Shown one piece after another: positions 1 to 5,967 of a stretch of DNA of 7,238 nucleotides. The first letter of the stretch is position 1. Every line of letters starts with the position of its first letter. The notes under the pieces are model-generated. The model saw only the letters and a list, made by a program, of their open reading frames with translations, made no database searches and was not told the DNA's origin. The stretch is from an uncultured Clostridia bacterium (GTDB taxonomy: Bacteria > Bacillota > Clostridia > TANB77 > CAG-508): positions 1 to 7,238 of the forward strand of contig CANQJY010000050.1 of assembly GCA_947624365.1 (NCBI GenBank), written 5' to 3'. Position numbers and translations under genes: made by a program.

Positions 1-160
1 GATTTTTTCCACATCTTTCCCATAAGTCTTGATCAATTTTGCGAAATAATCTTAAAAATTCTGTGTTCCATGACCACCATAAATTATTGGCAATTGTTGA
101 CAATTTTTCAATCCTCTTTGGTAATTGTGGATTTACCGTAATCCTATTAAATACGTACAT
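1..160 (-). CDS. glgP: Alpha-glucan (glycogen) phosphorylase, N-terminal fragment, runs off the left edge
   Basis: Only the first 53 codons are present and the rest lies beyond base 1. The ATG (158-160) sits 10 bases after a perfect AGGAGG (171-176). The fragment begins MYVFNRITVNPQLP and contains NLWWSWN followed by RLFRKIDQDLWERCGKN. This is the pattern of the DUF3417-type N-terminal domain found in front of the GT35 phosphorylase domain of bacterial alpha-glucan phosphorylases. By family knowledge, these cytoplasmic enzymes release glucose-1-phosphate from glycogen or maltodextrin using phosphate and pyridoxal phosphate. The catalytic domain and the PLP lysine are not in the window, so activity cannot be confirmed. 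The gene has its own strong promoter just upstream and follows the cation ATPase on the same strand. Recognition rests on this short N-terminal stretch only. Confidence 0.8.
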   Translation of the reverse strand, partial: MYVFNRITVNPQLPKRIEKLSTIANNLWWSWNTEFLRLFRKIDQDLWERCGKN

Positions 161-170
161 TTACTTTATT

Positions 171-176
171 CCTCCT
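171..176 (-). promoter_or_regulatory. Ribosome binding site of the phosphorylase gene
   Basis: On the minus strand this reads AGGAGG, 10 bases before the ATG at 160. It fixes the start of the fragment and supports its being a real gene despite the truncation. Confidence 0.75.
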
Positions 177-195
177 TTGTGTTTTTGCTACTTCT

Positions 196-224
196 ATTAT
201 CTATTAAAATATTTTATTTGTCAA
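196..224 (-). promoter_or_regulatory. Sigma-A-type promoter for the phosphorylase gene
   Basis: Minus strand: TTGACA (219-224), a 17-base spacer, then GATAAT (196-201). The -35 is perfect and the -10 matches five of six. Transcription would start near 189, giving a leader of about 30 bases with the AGGAGG in it. The promoter lies in the 83 bases between the ATPase stop and the phosphorylase ATG. I saw no convincing terminator for the ATPase there, so read-through could add to this promoter. Confidence 0.7.
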
Positions 225-243
225 CAATTCTATAAAATTTTAT

Positions 244-3006
244 CTATTCATCTTTTGTTGTATTAATTTTGAACAATTTAAATATTTCAACAATAATAAT
301 TGGTGCAATAATAAGTAATATTAACTCTATTATGTTTTGAGTTGGAAGTATTGGTATACTAAATATTTCTCTAAATACTGGTACAAAGACAATTATAAGC
401 ATTAAAAATGCAGATATTATTACAGCCCCAATTAATTTCATATTGTTAAATAATTTTGTTTTTAAAATTGACATTTTATTATCACGAATATTGAATACAT
501 GCGCTAATTCTGATAATGCTAATGTTAAAAATGCCATTGTTTGACCTACTTCTATTTTTGATTGGTCTAATGTCAAATTTCCTATTGGTTCTGTTGTTGT
601 AGATAAACCTATCATAAATGCTATAAGTGTTAGAGCGCCTATCATTATTCCTTGGTAAATAATACGCCATGTCATTCCTTTTGTAAAAACACCTTTTTTT
701 GGCTTTATTGGTTTTCTATTCATAATATCACTATTTGCTGGATCAAATGCTAATGCTAATGCTGGTAATGAATCTGTAACTAAATTTATCCACAAAATAT
801 GAATTGGCAATAAAATTTCTAAATGGTTAATATCTGCAATTCCAAACAGTTTTGCAAATAGTGGGGTTAATAATGTTGCAAAAAATAGTACAACAATCTC
901 TCCAACATTACTTGATAGTAAAAATTGAATTACTTTTAAAATATTATCATATATACGTCTACCTTCTTCTACTGCTGATACAATTGTTGCAAAATTATCA
1001 TCTGTTAAAATAACATCTGCTGCTTCTTTTGCTACATCTGTTCCTACAATTCCCATTGCGCAACCTATATCAGATGTTTTTAATGCAGGGCTATCATTTA
1101 CTCCATCACCTGTCATAGCAACTATTTCTCCATTTTTTTGCCATGCTCTTACAATTCTTACTTTATGTTCTGGTGATACTCTTGCATATACTGAATATTT
1201 TCTAATATTTTTCTCTAAATCTTCGTCTGACATTTTTTCTAGTTCTGTACCTGTAATTGCTTCATCTTCATTTTCTAAAATGCCTAATTTTTTTGCAATA
1301 GCTGTTGCTGTGATTTTATGATCTCCTGTTATCATTACTGTTTTTATTCCGGCTGTTTTACATTTTTGTACTGCTATTTTTGCTTCTTCTCTTGGTGGAT
1401 CTATCATGCCAACCATTCCGATAAAAATTAGTTCACGTTCCATATTTTCCATTTCTTCATTACTTGGTTCATGGTCTAATATTTTATAAGCACAGCCTAA
1501 TACACGTAAAGCTTCCTTTGCCATATTCTCATTTTGTTCATGAATTGCCTTTTTGTATGTTTCTAAATCATTTTTTATTTCTCCATTAATTTGATAACTA
1601 ACACAATTTGCTAGTAGTTCATCTATTCCACCTTTTGTATATACAATGTATTCATCATTGATTTTATTTACAGTTGTCATTAATTTTCTATCAGAGTCAA
1701 ATGGGATTTCCTGAATACGTGGAGTTCTCTCTAAAATGCTTGGGTCAAAATTTAATTGGAATGCCATATCTACTAAAGCTGTTTCCGTTGGGTCTCCTGT
1801 TAAATTTCCTTCTACATCTACTTTTGTATCATTGCATAGTATATTTGCATATACTAATTCTGTTAGTTCTTTGTCTTTTAACTCTAAACGATTTACTTTT
1901 TCTAATCCTTCTACTCTGTTTTGAACTGCTTCTAAATCTTGCATTTTGTCATTAAAGAATAATTTTTGTACTGTCATTTTATTTTGTGTTAATGTTCCTG
2001 TTTTATCAGAACAAATTACAGTACTACTTCCTAATGTTTCAACTGCTGGTAGTCTTTTTACAATTGCATGTTTTTTTACCATTTTCTGTACGCCTATTGC
2101 TAATACAATTGTTGATACTGCAACTAATCCTTCTGGTATTGCTGCAACTGCAAGTGATACTGCTGTCATAAACATATGTATTGCTTCTTTACCTTGAATT
2201 AGTCCTATAACAAATATAACTACACAAATAGATAAAGCAACTATTCCTAATGTTTTTCCTAATGCATTTAATTTTTGTTGCAATGGGGTTTCTTGCTTTT
2301 CTGTTTGGTTTATCATACCTGCTATTTTTCCAACTTCAGTGTTCATTCCTGTTTCAACTACAATTCCTTTTCCTCTACCATAAGTAACAAAGCTAGATGA
2401 AAATAGCATATTGATTCTATCCCCTATTCCTGTATCTGGATCTTGTATTGCTTTTTCAGTTTTTTCTACTGGTACAGATTCTCCTGTTAATGAGCTTTCT
2501 TGTGATTTTAAATTTATTGCTTCTACTATTCTTAAATCTGCTGGGATATAGTCACCTGTGTCTAATACAACTACATCTCCTGGTACTAATTCTTTTGATG
2601 CTATCACTTGCATTTGTCCATCTCTTACTACTTTTGCAACATGGTCACTTAATTTTTGTAATGCTTCTAAAGATTTTTCTGCTTTTGCCTCTTGTGCTAC
2701 TCCTATAATTGCATTTACAATTACAACTATTAATATTATTATTGTATCTGTCATTCCTTCTCCTTCTGAAATGCCTACAATCCCTGATATTATAGCTGCT
2801 ATTATTAATACAATTATAGAGAAGTCTTTGAATTGATCTATAAATCTTTGTAATAGTGTTTTTTTCTTTGTAGCTTGTAATTCATTGTAACCATATTTTT
2901 CTCTTTTTTGTTGTATTTGTTTTTCTGTTAGTCCTGTTTCTAAGTTAGTTTCTAATTGGCTTTCCACCTCTTGGGTTTCTTTTTGAAACCAGTGTTTCTC
3001 TTCCAT
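244..3006 (-). CDS. P-type (P2A, SERCA/PMCA-like) calcium-transporting ATPase
   Basis: Membrane pump of 920 residues, the usual full length, that exports Ca2+ from the cytoplasm at the cost of ATP. Domain order is intact: N-terminal cation-ATPase segment with GYNELQ (about 39-44), TGES in the actuator domain (174-177), PEGL in M4 (Glu292), phosphorylation motif ICSDKTGTLT with Asp334, nucleotide-domain KGG (Lys458), TGDH (560-563) and the hinge TGDGVND (632-638). Ion ligands of the SERCA type are present: Asn700 and Glu703 in M5 (SSNVGEIVV), Asn741, Thr744 and Asp745 in M6 (WINLVTDSLP), and Glu833 in M8 (LALSELAHVFN). These make Ca2+ the best substrate call, although P2A/P2B pumps can be hard to separate from sequence and Mn2+ is possible. 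A TTG at 3012 would add two residues, but AGGAGG at 3014-3019 is 7 bases from the ATG at 3006 and only 1 from that TTG, so I use 3006. It lies downstream of tRNA-Glu and its terminator. Confidence 0.95.
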   Translation of the reverse strand: MEEKHWFQKETQEVESQLETNLETGLTEKQIQQKREKYGYNELQATKKKTLLQRFIDQFKDFSIIVLIIAAIISGIVGISEGEGMTDTIIILIVVIVNAIIGVAQEAKAEKSLEALQKLSDHVAKVVRDGQMQVIASKELVPGDVVVLDTGDYIPADLRIVEAINLKSQESSLTGESVPVEKTEKAIQDPDTGIGDRINMLFSSSFVTYGRGKGIVVETGMNTEVGKIAGMINQTEKQETPLQQKLNALGKTLGIVALSICVVIFVIGLIQGKEAIHMFMTAVSLAVAAIPEGLVAVSTIVLAIGVQKMVKKHAIVKRLPAVETLGSSTVICSDKTGTLTQNKMTVQKLFFNDKMQDLEAVQNRVEGLEKVNRLELKDKELTELVYANILCNDTKVDVEGNLTGDPTETALVDMAFQLNFDPSILERTPRIQEIPFDSDRKLMTTVNKINDEYIVYTKGGIDELLANCVSYQINGEIKNDLETYKKAIHEQNENMAKEALRVLGCAYKILDHEPSNEEMENMERELIFIGMVGMIDPPREEAKIAVQKCKTAGIKTVMITGDHKITATAIAKKLGILENEDEAITGTELEKMSDEDLEKNIRKYSVYARVSPEHKVRIVRAWQKNGEIVAMTGDGVNDSPALKTSDIGCAMGIVGTDVAKEAADVILTDDNFATIVSAVEEGRRIYDNILKVIQFLLSSNVGEIVVLFFATLLTPLFAKLFGIADINHLEILLPIHILWINLVTDSLPALALAFDPANSDIMNRKPIKPKKGVFTKGMTWRIIYQGIMIGALTLIAFMIGLSTTTEPIGNLTLDQSKIEVGQTMAFLTLALSELAHVFNIRDNKMSILKTKLFNNMKLIGAVIISAFLMLIIVFVPVFREIFSIPILPTQNIIELILLIIAPIIIVEIFKLFKINTTKDE

Positions 3007-3013
3007 TTGCAAA

Positions 3014-3019
3014 CCTCCT
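3014..3019 (-). promoter_or_regulatory. Ribosome binding site deciding the ATPase start
   Basis: Minus strand AGGAGG. Spacing is 7 bases to the ATG at 3006 but only 1 base to the in-frame TTG at 3012, so translation should begin at 3006. Confidence 0.8.
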
Positions 3020-3048
3020 CTATATTTACTTTATGCTATTTTCTTATT

Positions 3049-3112
3049 AAAAAAACAAGACTTTAAAAAGAAATTTATTTTTCTGCAAAATTTCTTATGA
3101 AAACCTTGTTTT
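3049..3112 (-). terminator. AT-rich intrinsic terminator of tRNA-Glu
   Basis: It begins one base after the tRNA CCA end. On the minus strand an outer arm AAAACAAG (3105-3112) pairs with CTTGTTTT (3052-3059), and an inner arm AAGAAATTT (3088-3096) pairs with AAATTTCTT (3068-3076). The bases between the two stems also pair, with two G-U pairs, four A-U pairs and two mismatches. The result is one nearly continuous stem of about 25 positions closed by an 11-base loop. A run of seven T (3049-3055), partly in the stem, follows. The stem has few G-C pairs, so its efficiency is uncertain. Confidence 0.55.
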
Positions 3113-3113
3113 A

Positions 3114-3188
3114 TGGTGACCCCTACGGGAATCGAACCCATGATTCCACCTTGAGAGGGTGGCGTCTTAACCGCTTGACCAAGGGGCC
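3114..3188 (-). tRNA. tRNA-Glu, anticodon CTC
   Basis: A 75-base cloverleaf including an encoded CCA (3114-3116). The acceptor stem GGCCCCT pairs with AGGGGTC (one G-U), followed by discriminator A. The anticodon stem CCACC/GGTGG closes the loop CTCTCAA, which places CTC at positions 34-36 (bases 3153-3155); this reads the Glu codon GAG. The T stem ATGGG/CCCGT closes the loop TTCGATT. The overall sequence, including the GGTCAAGCGGTTAAGAC D-arm region, matches bacterial tRNA-Glu. It has its own promoter upstream and a terminator directly behind it, so it looks like an independent single-tRNA unit. Confidence 0.97.
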
Positions 3189-3204
3189 TTTTATATACTT
3201 AGTA

Positions 3205-3233
3205 TTTATATCATGTTTTTCCCTTTTAGTCAA
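3205..3233 (-). promoter_or_regulatory. Sigma-A-type promoter of tRNA-Glu
   Basis: Minus strand: TTGACT (3228-3233), a 17-base spacer, then TATAAA (3205-3210). Both boxes match consensus at five of six positions, with ideal spacing. Transcription would start near 3198, about 10 bases before the mature tRNA 5' end at 3188. The -35 box is 4 bases from the hairpin that ends the upstream operon. Confidence 0.75.
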
Positions 3234-3237
3234 CACT

Positions 3238-3271
3238 AAAATGTATTTTCTCTTTTATGAAAATACATTTT
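3238..3271 (-). terminator. Hairpin terminator at the end of the rbgA-mrnC operon
   Basis: A perfect 13-bp inverted repeat, AAAATGTATTTTC and GAAAATACATTTT, surrounds an 8-base loop (3251-3258). It lies 12 bases after the stop of the last operon gene. On the minus strand the 3' arm ends in TTTT. On the plus strand it ends in a longer T run, so it could work in both directions, though no plus-strand gene was found. Confidence 0.65.
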
Positions 3272-3283
3272 TTATTCTATGTT

Positions 3284-3727
3284 TTATTTATTAAATACTT
3301 TTAAAATTTTTTCTATTATTCTTTTTAGTATATTTTTTTCTTTATATACTATTAAATCTGTATTATTGGATGATTCCAAATTTTGCACTGGTTTGTTTTT
3401 AAATATCTCATCTGGATTATATTTATTTCTTTTTTGTTCTTCTATTTTTAACTTATCCACTTTTTCTTTCTGTAATATTCTTTCTCTTTGATATTCAGTT
3501 GCCCAATAATCTCTAAAAAAATTAGCAAAGATTGCTTCTGTAATTATAGATTTTTTTTGTTCTTCAAATGGTTTATTCGCCTCTACTCTGTATTCATAAT
3601 CTTCTTCTTTGTTTTTTAAAATATATTCTAATACATTAGGTGGTATTTTTTTTACATCCTGTATTGGAAAATATTTCAATAACTCTATTACTTCTTTATA
3701 GGCACAAGCATATTGTTTTGAAACCAT
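3284..3727 (-). CDS. Unknown small protein, YWA-motif family, member 1
   Basis: 147 residues with no signal peptide or clear transmembrane helix. I do not recognise a named domain. The first 85 residues look helical and carry IPP (28-30), EEDYEY (41-46), NKPFEEQ (51-57) and DYWATE (73-78). Residues 9-84 align without gaps to the 92-residue protein at the other end of this operon. The rest is lysine- and glutamate-rich and ends in a basic amphipathic stretch, NILKRIIEKILKVF. The frame opens at a GTG (3733), but CTCCT at 3736-3740 (minus-strand AGGAG) is 8 bases from the ATG at 3727 and only 2 from the GTG, so I start at 3727. It begins 21 bases after the stop of the broken gene before it and is the last gene of the operon. 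I assign no function. Confidence 0.8.
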   Translation of the reverse strand: MVSKQYACAYKEVIELLKYFPIQDVKKIPPNVLEYILKNKEEDYEYRVEANKPFEEQKKSIITEAIFANFFRDYWATEYQRERILQKEKVDKLKIEEQKRNKYNPDEIFKNKPVQNLESSNNTDLIVYKEKNILKRIIEKILKVFNK

Positions 3728-3735
3728 AAACACTA

Positions 3736-3740
3736 CTCCT
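3736..3740 (-). promoter_or_regulatory. Ribosome binding site deciding the start of the 147-residue protein
   Basis: Minus strand AGGAG, 8 bases before the ATG at 3727. It is too close to the upstream in-frame GTG at 3733 to serve it. Confidence 0.65.
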
Positions 3741-3875
3741 TTGCATTTTTATTGTTTTTCTATTTCTGTTTCTTCTTGCTCTTTCTCTGTTTCAATTCCT
3801 TGTCTAATTTTATTATCAACTTCCATTTTTACTTCTTGATCAGTATATGCTGTATTTTTTCCTGCTTCGTTAGTT

Positions 3876-5285
3876 TTATATAAATCTTCTGTTTCTTCTA
3901 CTTGTCCGATAATATTGTCTTAACTCTTCTATTTCTACTTCATTAAATTTTGTTTTTTCTATTTCTACTAATTCATCTACTTTAGCTTTTAATCCTTGAA
4001 ACCTTTCTTCTGTAGTAGCCAATTCATTTGTTTGTCTATTTTGTAATTGTGCACCAAAAAATTCATAATTTATTTCCATTGGAGCGTAAGAATTAAATTT
4101 TTTTATTAATCCTTCAGCACTTATGTGATTCAAATATTCTACATCTATTTCTTCTGCTAACTTTTGTAATAATTTTTCATAGTCTTGTTCCCATTTACTA
4201 TCTTGCTTTCCTATTGTATCCATTTCGACTTTAGTTGCCAGCATATTTTTTAATTTTTTCATTTGCATAATATATTTAATATTATTATTATCATCTATTC
4301 TTTCCATTATATCTCTTAATGCATAGCCATAATAAACTTCTTGTTTTTCCTCAATATATTCACAGTCTAACCCTAATGGTTCTAGCATTTCATCTAATTG
4401 TATTTGTTTTTGATTCCAATCCTTTCCCTCTTTTTGGAAATATTTTTTATAATCATCTAAATTTGTATAAATATGTTTCATTAAAATTTGTAAACATTGA
4501 TTTCCTTCTCTTTCATATTCAAAGTCTTCTTGCTTCATTAAATTATTAATAGCAATTGCCTTTTCTATATTCTCTTCTACTATTGTTTCTCCTCTTATTG
4601 TTAAAGAATCACAATGTTGTTTAAAAAATTTATTTATGTATATATTTTCTATTACTGTTTCAGCTAGTTTTTCATTACTAATATTATAATTTAAAATTCT
4701 TTGTATCATAAATCTTTCTAATCCAAATTCTCTTAAATTATTTGTACCTATTTGTTCATTACACTCTAATATCATTGCTAATCCAGAAGTCTTTTCAATA
4801 GTTAAACCGCAAGAGCTCGTTATTTTATCCAATAACTTTGCGTATTTTTCTCTCTGAGTTTCATTATCTAAGTTTTCTTCTTCTATTCTCTTTCGTAAGC
4901 TTTTCATTAACTCTACAAAAGTTTCTGATACTTCTTTTATCTTATCAATTGAATAATAATGAGGTTGCGTGTTTGTGTATCCCAATTCTTCCATATATGT
5001 TTTATAATTTTTACTTTCTTTCAAGGAAGATTCAGTGAAACCATGTTCTCCTATAATATGTCGCAAATATCCTAGTTTACTAATCAGTTTAGTTTGTTCT
5101 ATATATTCTCTAACATCCTTACTATTATGTGATATCACATTTATACTTGGATTTTTTTCTTCTGTTCTTTTTTCTTCTGCTTTTGGTGCAATAATTATGG
5201 CACTATCAGGTATTTTTACATTTCCTCTAATGTAAAAATCGACTTCATTTACTGAGCCTATTCTATCTCCATTTTCTTTTATCAT
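3876..5285 (-). CDS. Central fragment (up to 469 residues from its first ATG) of the broken unknown gene
   Basis: The largest open segment of the broken gene. The first ATG (5285) has no Shine-Dalgarno sequence in front of it, and coding-like residues continue upstream to about 5355, so an independent start here is doubtful. The segment is cytoplasmic in character, rich in Glu, Lys, Asn and Ile, with long helical stretches (for example ELMKSLRKRIEEENLDNETQ) and no transmembrane segment. The last 14 residues (about YYRTSRRNRRFI) differ in composition from the rest and are probably out-of-frame read-through before TAA. I recognise no domain. Confidence 0.5.
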   Translation of the reverse strand: MIKENGDRIGSVNEVDFYIRGNVKIPDSAIIIAPKAEEKRTEEKNPSINVISHNSKDVREYIEQTKLISKLGYLRHIIGEHGFTESSLKESKNYKTYMEELGYTNTQPHYYSIDKIKEVSETFVELMKSLRKRIEEENLDNETQREKYAKLLDKITSSCGLTIEKTSGLAMILECNEQIGTNNLREFGLERFMIQRILNYNISNEKLAETVIENIYINKFFKQHCDSLTIRGETIVEENIEKAIAINNLMKQEDFEYEREGNQCLQILMKHIYTNLDDYKKYFQKEGKDWNQKQIQLDEMLEPLGLDCEYIEEKQEVYYGYALRDIMERIDDNNNIKYIMQMKKLKNMLATKVEMDTIGKQDSKWEQDYEKLLQKLAEEIDVEYLNHISAEGLIKKFNSYAPMEINYEFFGAQLQNRQTNELATTEERFQGLKAKVDELVEIEKTKFNEVEIEELRQYYRTSRRNRRFI

Positions 5286-5346
5286 ATCTAATACAGGTAT
5301 TAAAATTGCATACTTTCTATCCGTCCAATCTCCATTATCATGATTA

Positions 5347-5556
5347 CTAACACACCCGATTTACAGTAAAATGTACTGTATCGCGATGTTCCTTAAATTT
5401 TATCTCTCCTAAATCTGTTTGTAAAGTATGTTCTGCATTTGCTCCCTTTTGAGAATATATTGTTTCGTTTTGTGGCATATAATTTGTTAAATGAACTAAA
5501 ATGTATTTATTCTCTTCCCTTTTCTTATATTGTTCTAAAAATTCTTCTATTTGCAT
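5347..5556 (-). CDS. N-terminal fragment (69 residues) of the broken unknown gene
   Basis: First open segment of the broken gene, with the ATG at 5554-5556 just behind mrnC and a weak AAGGG-type ribosome site inside the end of mrnC. It reads MQIEEFLEQYKKREENKYIL and continues to HFTVNRVC before TAG. The last three codons (RVC) are probably already out of the original frame. It is listed separately because it would be translated as a short protein if the frameshift is real. No function can be assigned. Confidence 0.45.
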   Translation of the reverse strand: MQIEEFLEQYKKREENKYILVHLTNYMPQNETIYSQKGANAEHTLQTDLGEIKFKEHRDTVHFTVNRVC

Positions 5557-5558
5557 CT

Positions 5559-5963
5559 CTATTCATCCCTTTCTTCTATTTTTAAAATTTCTTTAATTCT
5601 TTTAAATTTCTTTGTCAAATATAGATAACCAATTAATCCCTCAAAAGCTGTAGCATACATATATTCTTGTACATTAGTATTTTTGGGCAAATGATGATTT
5701 TGTGTGTTTCTAGCACGTCTTATTATGTCCTTTTCTTCTTCTGTCAGCTTGTTTTGTATTTGTTTTAATAATTGTGCTTGGCTTTTTGCTTTCACATATT
5801 GAATTGCTTGGATATGTAATTTATGTGGTTTTAAATTAGTGGTATTTACTAAATTAGTTCTAATATATAATTCATATACACAGTCTCCTACATATGCCCA
5901 TGTTAATGGAGATAGCAATTTTATTTCTTCCTCGTTACGCGTTATATCAATAAAATCTTCCAA
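5559..5963 (-). CDS. mrnC: Mini-ribonuclease III (23S rRNA maturation)
   Basis: A 134-residue cytoplasmic endonuclease with only the RNase III catalytic domain and no dsRNA-binding domain, which is the normal size and layout for this family. Motifs: LSPLTWAYVGDCVYELYIR (17-35) with catalytic-type Asp27, RRARN (82-86), and ATAFEGLIGYLYL (104-116) with metal-ligand Glu108. In Bacillus the enzyme trims both ends of 23S rRNA precursor on the assembling 50S particle. The start is TTG at 5963; no ATG occurs before the conserved region. AGAGG at 5971-5975, inside the last codons of rbgA, is 7 bases away and supports this start. It lies 4 bases after rbgA and 2 bases before the broken unknown gene, within one operon. 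Confidence 0.93.
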   Translation of the reverse strand: MEDFIDITRNEEEIKLLSPLTWAYVGDCVYELYIRTNLVNTTNLKPHKLHIQAIQYVKAKSQAQLLKQIQNKLTEEEKDIIRRARNTQNHHLPKNTNVQEYMYATAFEGLIGYLYLTKKFKRIKEILKIEERDE

Positions 5964-5967
5964 ACTA

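Larger units (their letters stand above)
3749..5556 (-). pseudogene. Unknown about 601-residue protein gene split by two single-base frameshifts
   Basis: Three consecutive frame segments form one gene. Segment 1 starts at the ATG at 5556 and meets TAG at 5347-5349. Segment 2 is open from about 5360 to 3876, and its first residues before any ATG read GCVSNHDNGDWTDRKYAILI, which looks like coding sequence. Segment 3 is open from 3919 to the TAA at 3749-3751 and encodes a charged tail beginning DNIIGQVEETEDLYK and ending EETEIEKQ. The span is 1808 bases, two more than a multiple of three, so one extra base at each junction (5347-5363 and 3876-3922) accounts for everything. The rejoined product has an N-terminal region with YILVHLTNYMP and HFTVN, a long helical middle and an acidic/basic tail. 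It has no signal peptide and I recognise no family. The ATG is 2 bases after the mrnC stop, which suggests coupled translation. Sequencing error is an alternative to true decay. Confidence 0.7.

Noticed and set aside
200..243. Possible terminator after the ATPase stop
   Set aside because: Only short AT palindromes such as AAAATATTTT are present, with no stem followed by a T-run, and the stretch already holds the phosphorylase promoter.
39..266. Plus-strand 75-codon frame over the phosphorylase start and promoter
   Set aside because: It lies opposite a clear minus-strand gene start with AGGAGG and promoter, is rich in Phe/Tyr/Ile as expected from antisense AT-rich DNA, and has no ribosome site.
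482..2836. Several short frames on both strands inside the ATPase gene
   Set aside because: They are shadows of a gene with complete P-type ATPase motifs; their Leu/Phe/Ser-rich translations are typical of antisense reading.
3030..3058. Possible ATPase promoter: TTGTTT, 17 bases, CATAAA on the minus strand
   Set aside because: Only three of six and four of six consensus matches, and it overlaps the tRNA terminator; too weak to list as a feature.
3097..3294. Plus-strand open frame with GDPYGNRTHDSTLRGWRL
   Set aside because: It is the antisense of the tRNA-Glu gene, a well-known type of spurious protein; there is no ribosome site and no coding character outside the tRNA.
3876..5363. Programmed +1 ribosomal frameshifting at the two junctions
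   Set aside because: The P-site codons before the in-frame stops (TGT before TAG, ATA before TAA) cannot re-pair after a +1 slip, and I see no prfB-like slippery site or upstream internal Shine-Dalgarno signal. Simple single-base insertions explain both.
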